Below the pieces are notes generated by a model, which was not told where the DNA came from, searched no databases, and saw only the letters and a program-made list of their open reading frames with translations. A DNA stretch of 35,162 nucleotides, taken from positions 1 to 35,162 of the forward strand of contig JAQVWR010000005.1 in assembly GCA_028709605.1 (NCBI GenBank). Direction: 5' to 3'. Origin of the DNA: Proteiniphilum sp. GTDB taxonomy: Bacteria > Bacteroidota > Bacteroidia > Bacteroidales > Dysgonomonadaceae. Shown piece by piece: positions 34,181-35,162 of this stretch. The stretch's first letter is position 1; every line of letters starts with the position of its first letter. The translations under genes were made by a program, and so were the position numbers.

Positions 34181-34930
34181 ATGGCAAAGAACAAGCTGGC
34201 CAAATTTGCCGATATGGCAACCTACGACAATGTATTTCAGTACCCCTTCGGCACCCTTCAGGAGAAAGGATTTCCGTTGCAAGGCAGATGGAAAGAGCAT
34301 TTTCAGAACGACCACCCCATTGTATTGGAGCTGGGCTGCGGCAAGGGCGAATATACGGTAGAACTGGCACGAAAATATCCGGATAAAAACTTTATCGGCA
34401 TCGACATCAAGGGAGCCAGGATGTGGACTGGAGCCACCCAGGCACGGGAGGAACACCTCACCAACGCAGCTTTTCTGCGGACGCACCTCGAACTGATCCG
34501 TTTCTTCTTCGCCGAAAATGAGGTAGCTGAGATCTGGATTACCTTCCCTGACCCGCAGATGAAAAAAACCAACAAACGGCTCACCTCCACCCGTTTTATG
34601 AAAGAGTACGGCCACCTTCTGCAAGAGAACGGAATCATCCACCTGAAGAGCGACAGCCCGTTCCTCTACACTTACACGCGGGAGATGATCCGGAAAAACA
34701 GACTGAAGCTGCTGTGCGATACCGATGATCTTTATCATTCCGGAATAGAAGATGAGATCCTCAAAATCCGCACCTTTTATGAACAACAGTGGCTCAGTCG
34801 CGGTTTATCCATCAAGTACCTCCGGTTTATCTGCCCCAAAGAGCAGGAGTGGGTGGAACCGGAGATTGAAATAGAAAAGGACCCCTATCGCAGCTTCGGA
34901 AGAAATGCGAAAATAAGCGATAAGCGGTAA
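34181..34930 (+). CDS. trmB: tRNA (guanine-N7-)-methyltransferase
   Basis: Methylates guanine-46 in the variable loop of tRNAs using S-adenosylmethionine. The 249-residue product begins [20 protein letters not shown]. The SAM-binding motif [15 protein letters not shown] lies near residues 49-63, [10 protein letters not shown] follows, and the family signature is [28 protein letters not shown] near the C-terminus fits the family. The ATG at 34181 is preferred because homologues start this way and the upstream promoter would leave almost no leader for 34163. The last codons (around ISDKR) run into an AGC/TAAG-type intergenic repeat, so the C-terminal tail may be repeat-derived. Confidence 0.94.
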   Translation: MAKNKLAKFADMATYDNVFQYPFGTLQEKGFPLQGRWKEHFQNDHPIVLELGCGKGEYTVELARKYPDKNFIGIDIKGARMWTGATQAREEHLTNAAFLRTHLELIRFFFAENEVAEIWITFPDPQMKKTNKRLTSTRFMKEYGHLLQENGIIHLKSDSPFLYTYTREMIRKNRLKLLCDTDDLYHSGIEDEILKIRTFYEQQWLSRGLSIKYLRFICPKEQEWVEPEIEIEKDPYRSFGRNAKISDKR

Positions 34931-34970
34931 GTAAAAGAGCTTATAACTAATAGCTTAAAGCTAACAGCTA
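34917..34970. repeat. AGC-type imperfect repeats between trmB and mrp
   Basis: AGCGATAAGCGGTAAG, GAGCTTATAACTAATAGCTTA and AAGCTAACAGCTAAA resemble the units at 380-470 and 4245-4357. They begin inside the last codons of trmB. Confidence 0.55.
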
Positions 34971-34975
34971 AAACT

Positions 34976-35162
34976 ATGGCAATTTATCCCCAATTGATTA
35001 TTGACGCACTGAAGCATGTGCGTTACCCGGGAACGGGACAGGACATTGTCTCTGCCGGCATGGTTGAAGACAACATTCGCATTGAAGGAATGAAAGTGAG
35101 CTTCTCGCTCATCACCGAAAAGCCCAACGACCCTTTTATCAAGTCGCTGGTGAAGATGGCCG
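34976..35162 (+). CDS. Mrp/ApbC-type P-loop ATPase, N-terminal part only
   Basis: The first 62 residues are visible and run off the right edge. They read MAIYPQLIIDALKHVRYPGT and continue GQDIVSAGMVEDNIRIEGMKVSFSL, the pattern of the N-terminal MIP18/DUF59 domain of Mrp (ApbC) proteins, which carry iron-sulphur clusters to target proteins. The ATPase domain that would confirm this lies outside the window; a stand-alone DUF59 protein cannot be excluded. It is 45 bp after trmB on the same strand. Confidence 0.75.
   Translation, partial: MAIYPQLIIDALKHVRYPGTGQDIVSAGMVEDNIRIEGMKVSFSLITEKPNDPFIKSLVKMA

Overview
The window looks like a chromosomal segment of a Bacteroidales bacterium, probably near Dysgonomonadaceae or Porphyromonadaceae (the family is inference). 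The evidence is a SusC/SusD locus with an ECF sigma/FecR pair, Bacteroidetes-type promoters (TAnnTTTG, once with a TTTG box 19 bp upstream), lipoproteins with short lipoboxes, and typical housekeeping gene order such as pyrH-frr-rsgA.

Layout. 1-5557 (minus strand): shikimate kinase (cut by the left edge), cardiolipin synthase, rsgA, frr, pyrH, biotin ligase and a YraN nuclease-like protein. rsgA overlaps both frr and cls by one base. 5726-12249 (plus): a small basic protein, tadA, a doubtful secreted peptide, metG, an envelope protein and a large YfhO-like membrane protein. 12301-16202 (minus): a long coiled-coil protein overlapping a RecB/AddB-like PD-(D/E)XK nuclease. 16407-21293: a 4.9-kb composite mobile element. 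21442-32307 (plus): a polysaccharide utilisation locus. It encodes an ECF sigma factor, a FecR anti-sigma factor, SusC, SusD, a surface lipoprotein, a GH30 hydrolase and a second lipoprotein related to the first, and it ends at a strong terminator. 32465-33802 (minus): glutamate dehydrogenase with its own terminator. 34181 to the end (plus): trmB and the start of an Mrp-type ATPase.

The most interesting part is the composite element. Two nearly identical IS1380-like copies in direct orientation carry the same internal deletions and neither can encode an active transposase. They flank AT-rich cargo. The outer boundaries carry the direct repeat GATAA, while the inner boundaries do not match it or each other, so the whole unit appears to have inserted as one, presumably mobilised in trans. 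The cargo holds a helix-turn-helix gene broken by a single stop codon, then a tightly overlapping three-gene operon behind a consensus promoter. That operon encodes a winged-helix regulator with an extra N-terminal domain, an AbiEii/MenT-like nucleotidyltransferase and a calcineurin-like metallophosphoesterase. The first two resemble an AbiE-type toxin-antitoxin or phage-defence pair. The third, translationally coupled enzyme is unexpected and may make a three-part system.

The PUL is probably regulated by surface signalling through the STN domain of SusC, FecR and the ECF sigma factor. Its single GH30 enzyme suggests beta-1,6-glucan as substrate, which is an inference from family knowledge.
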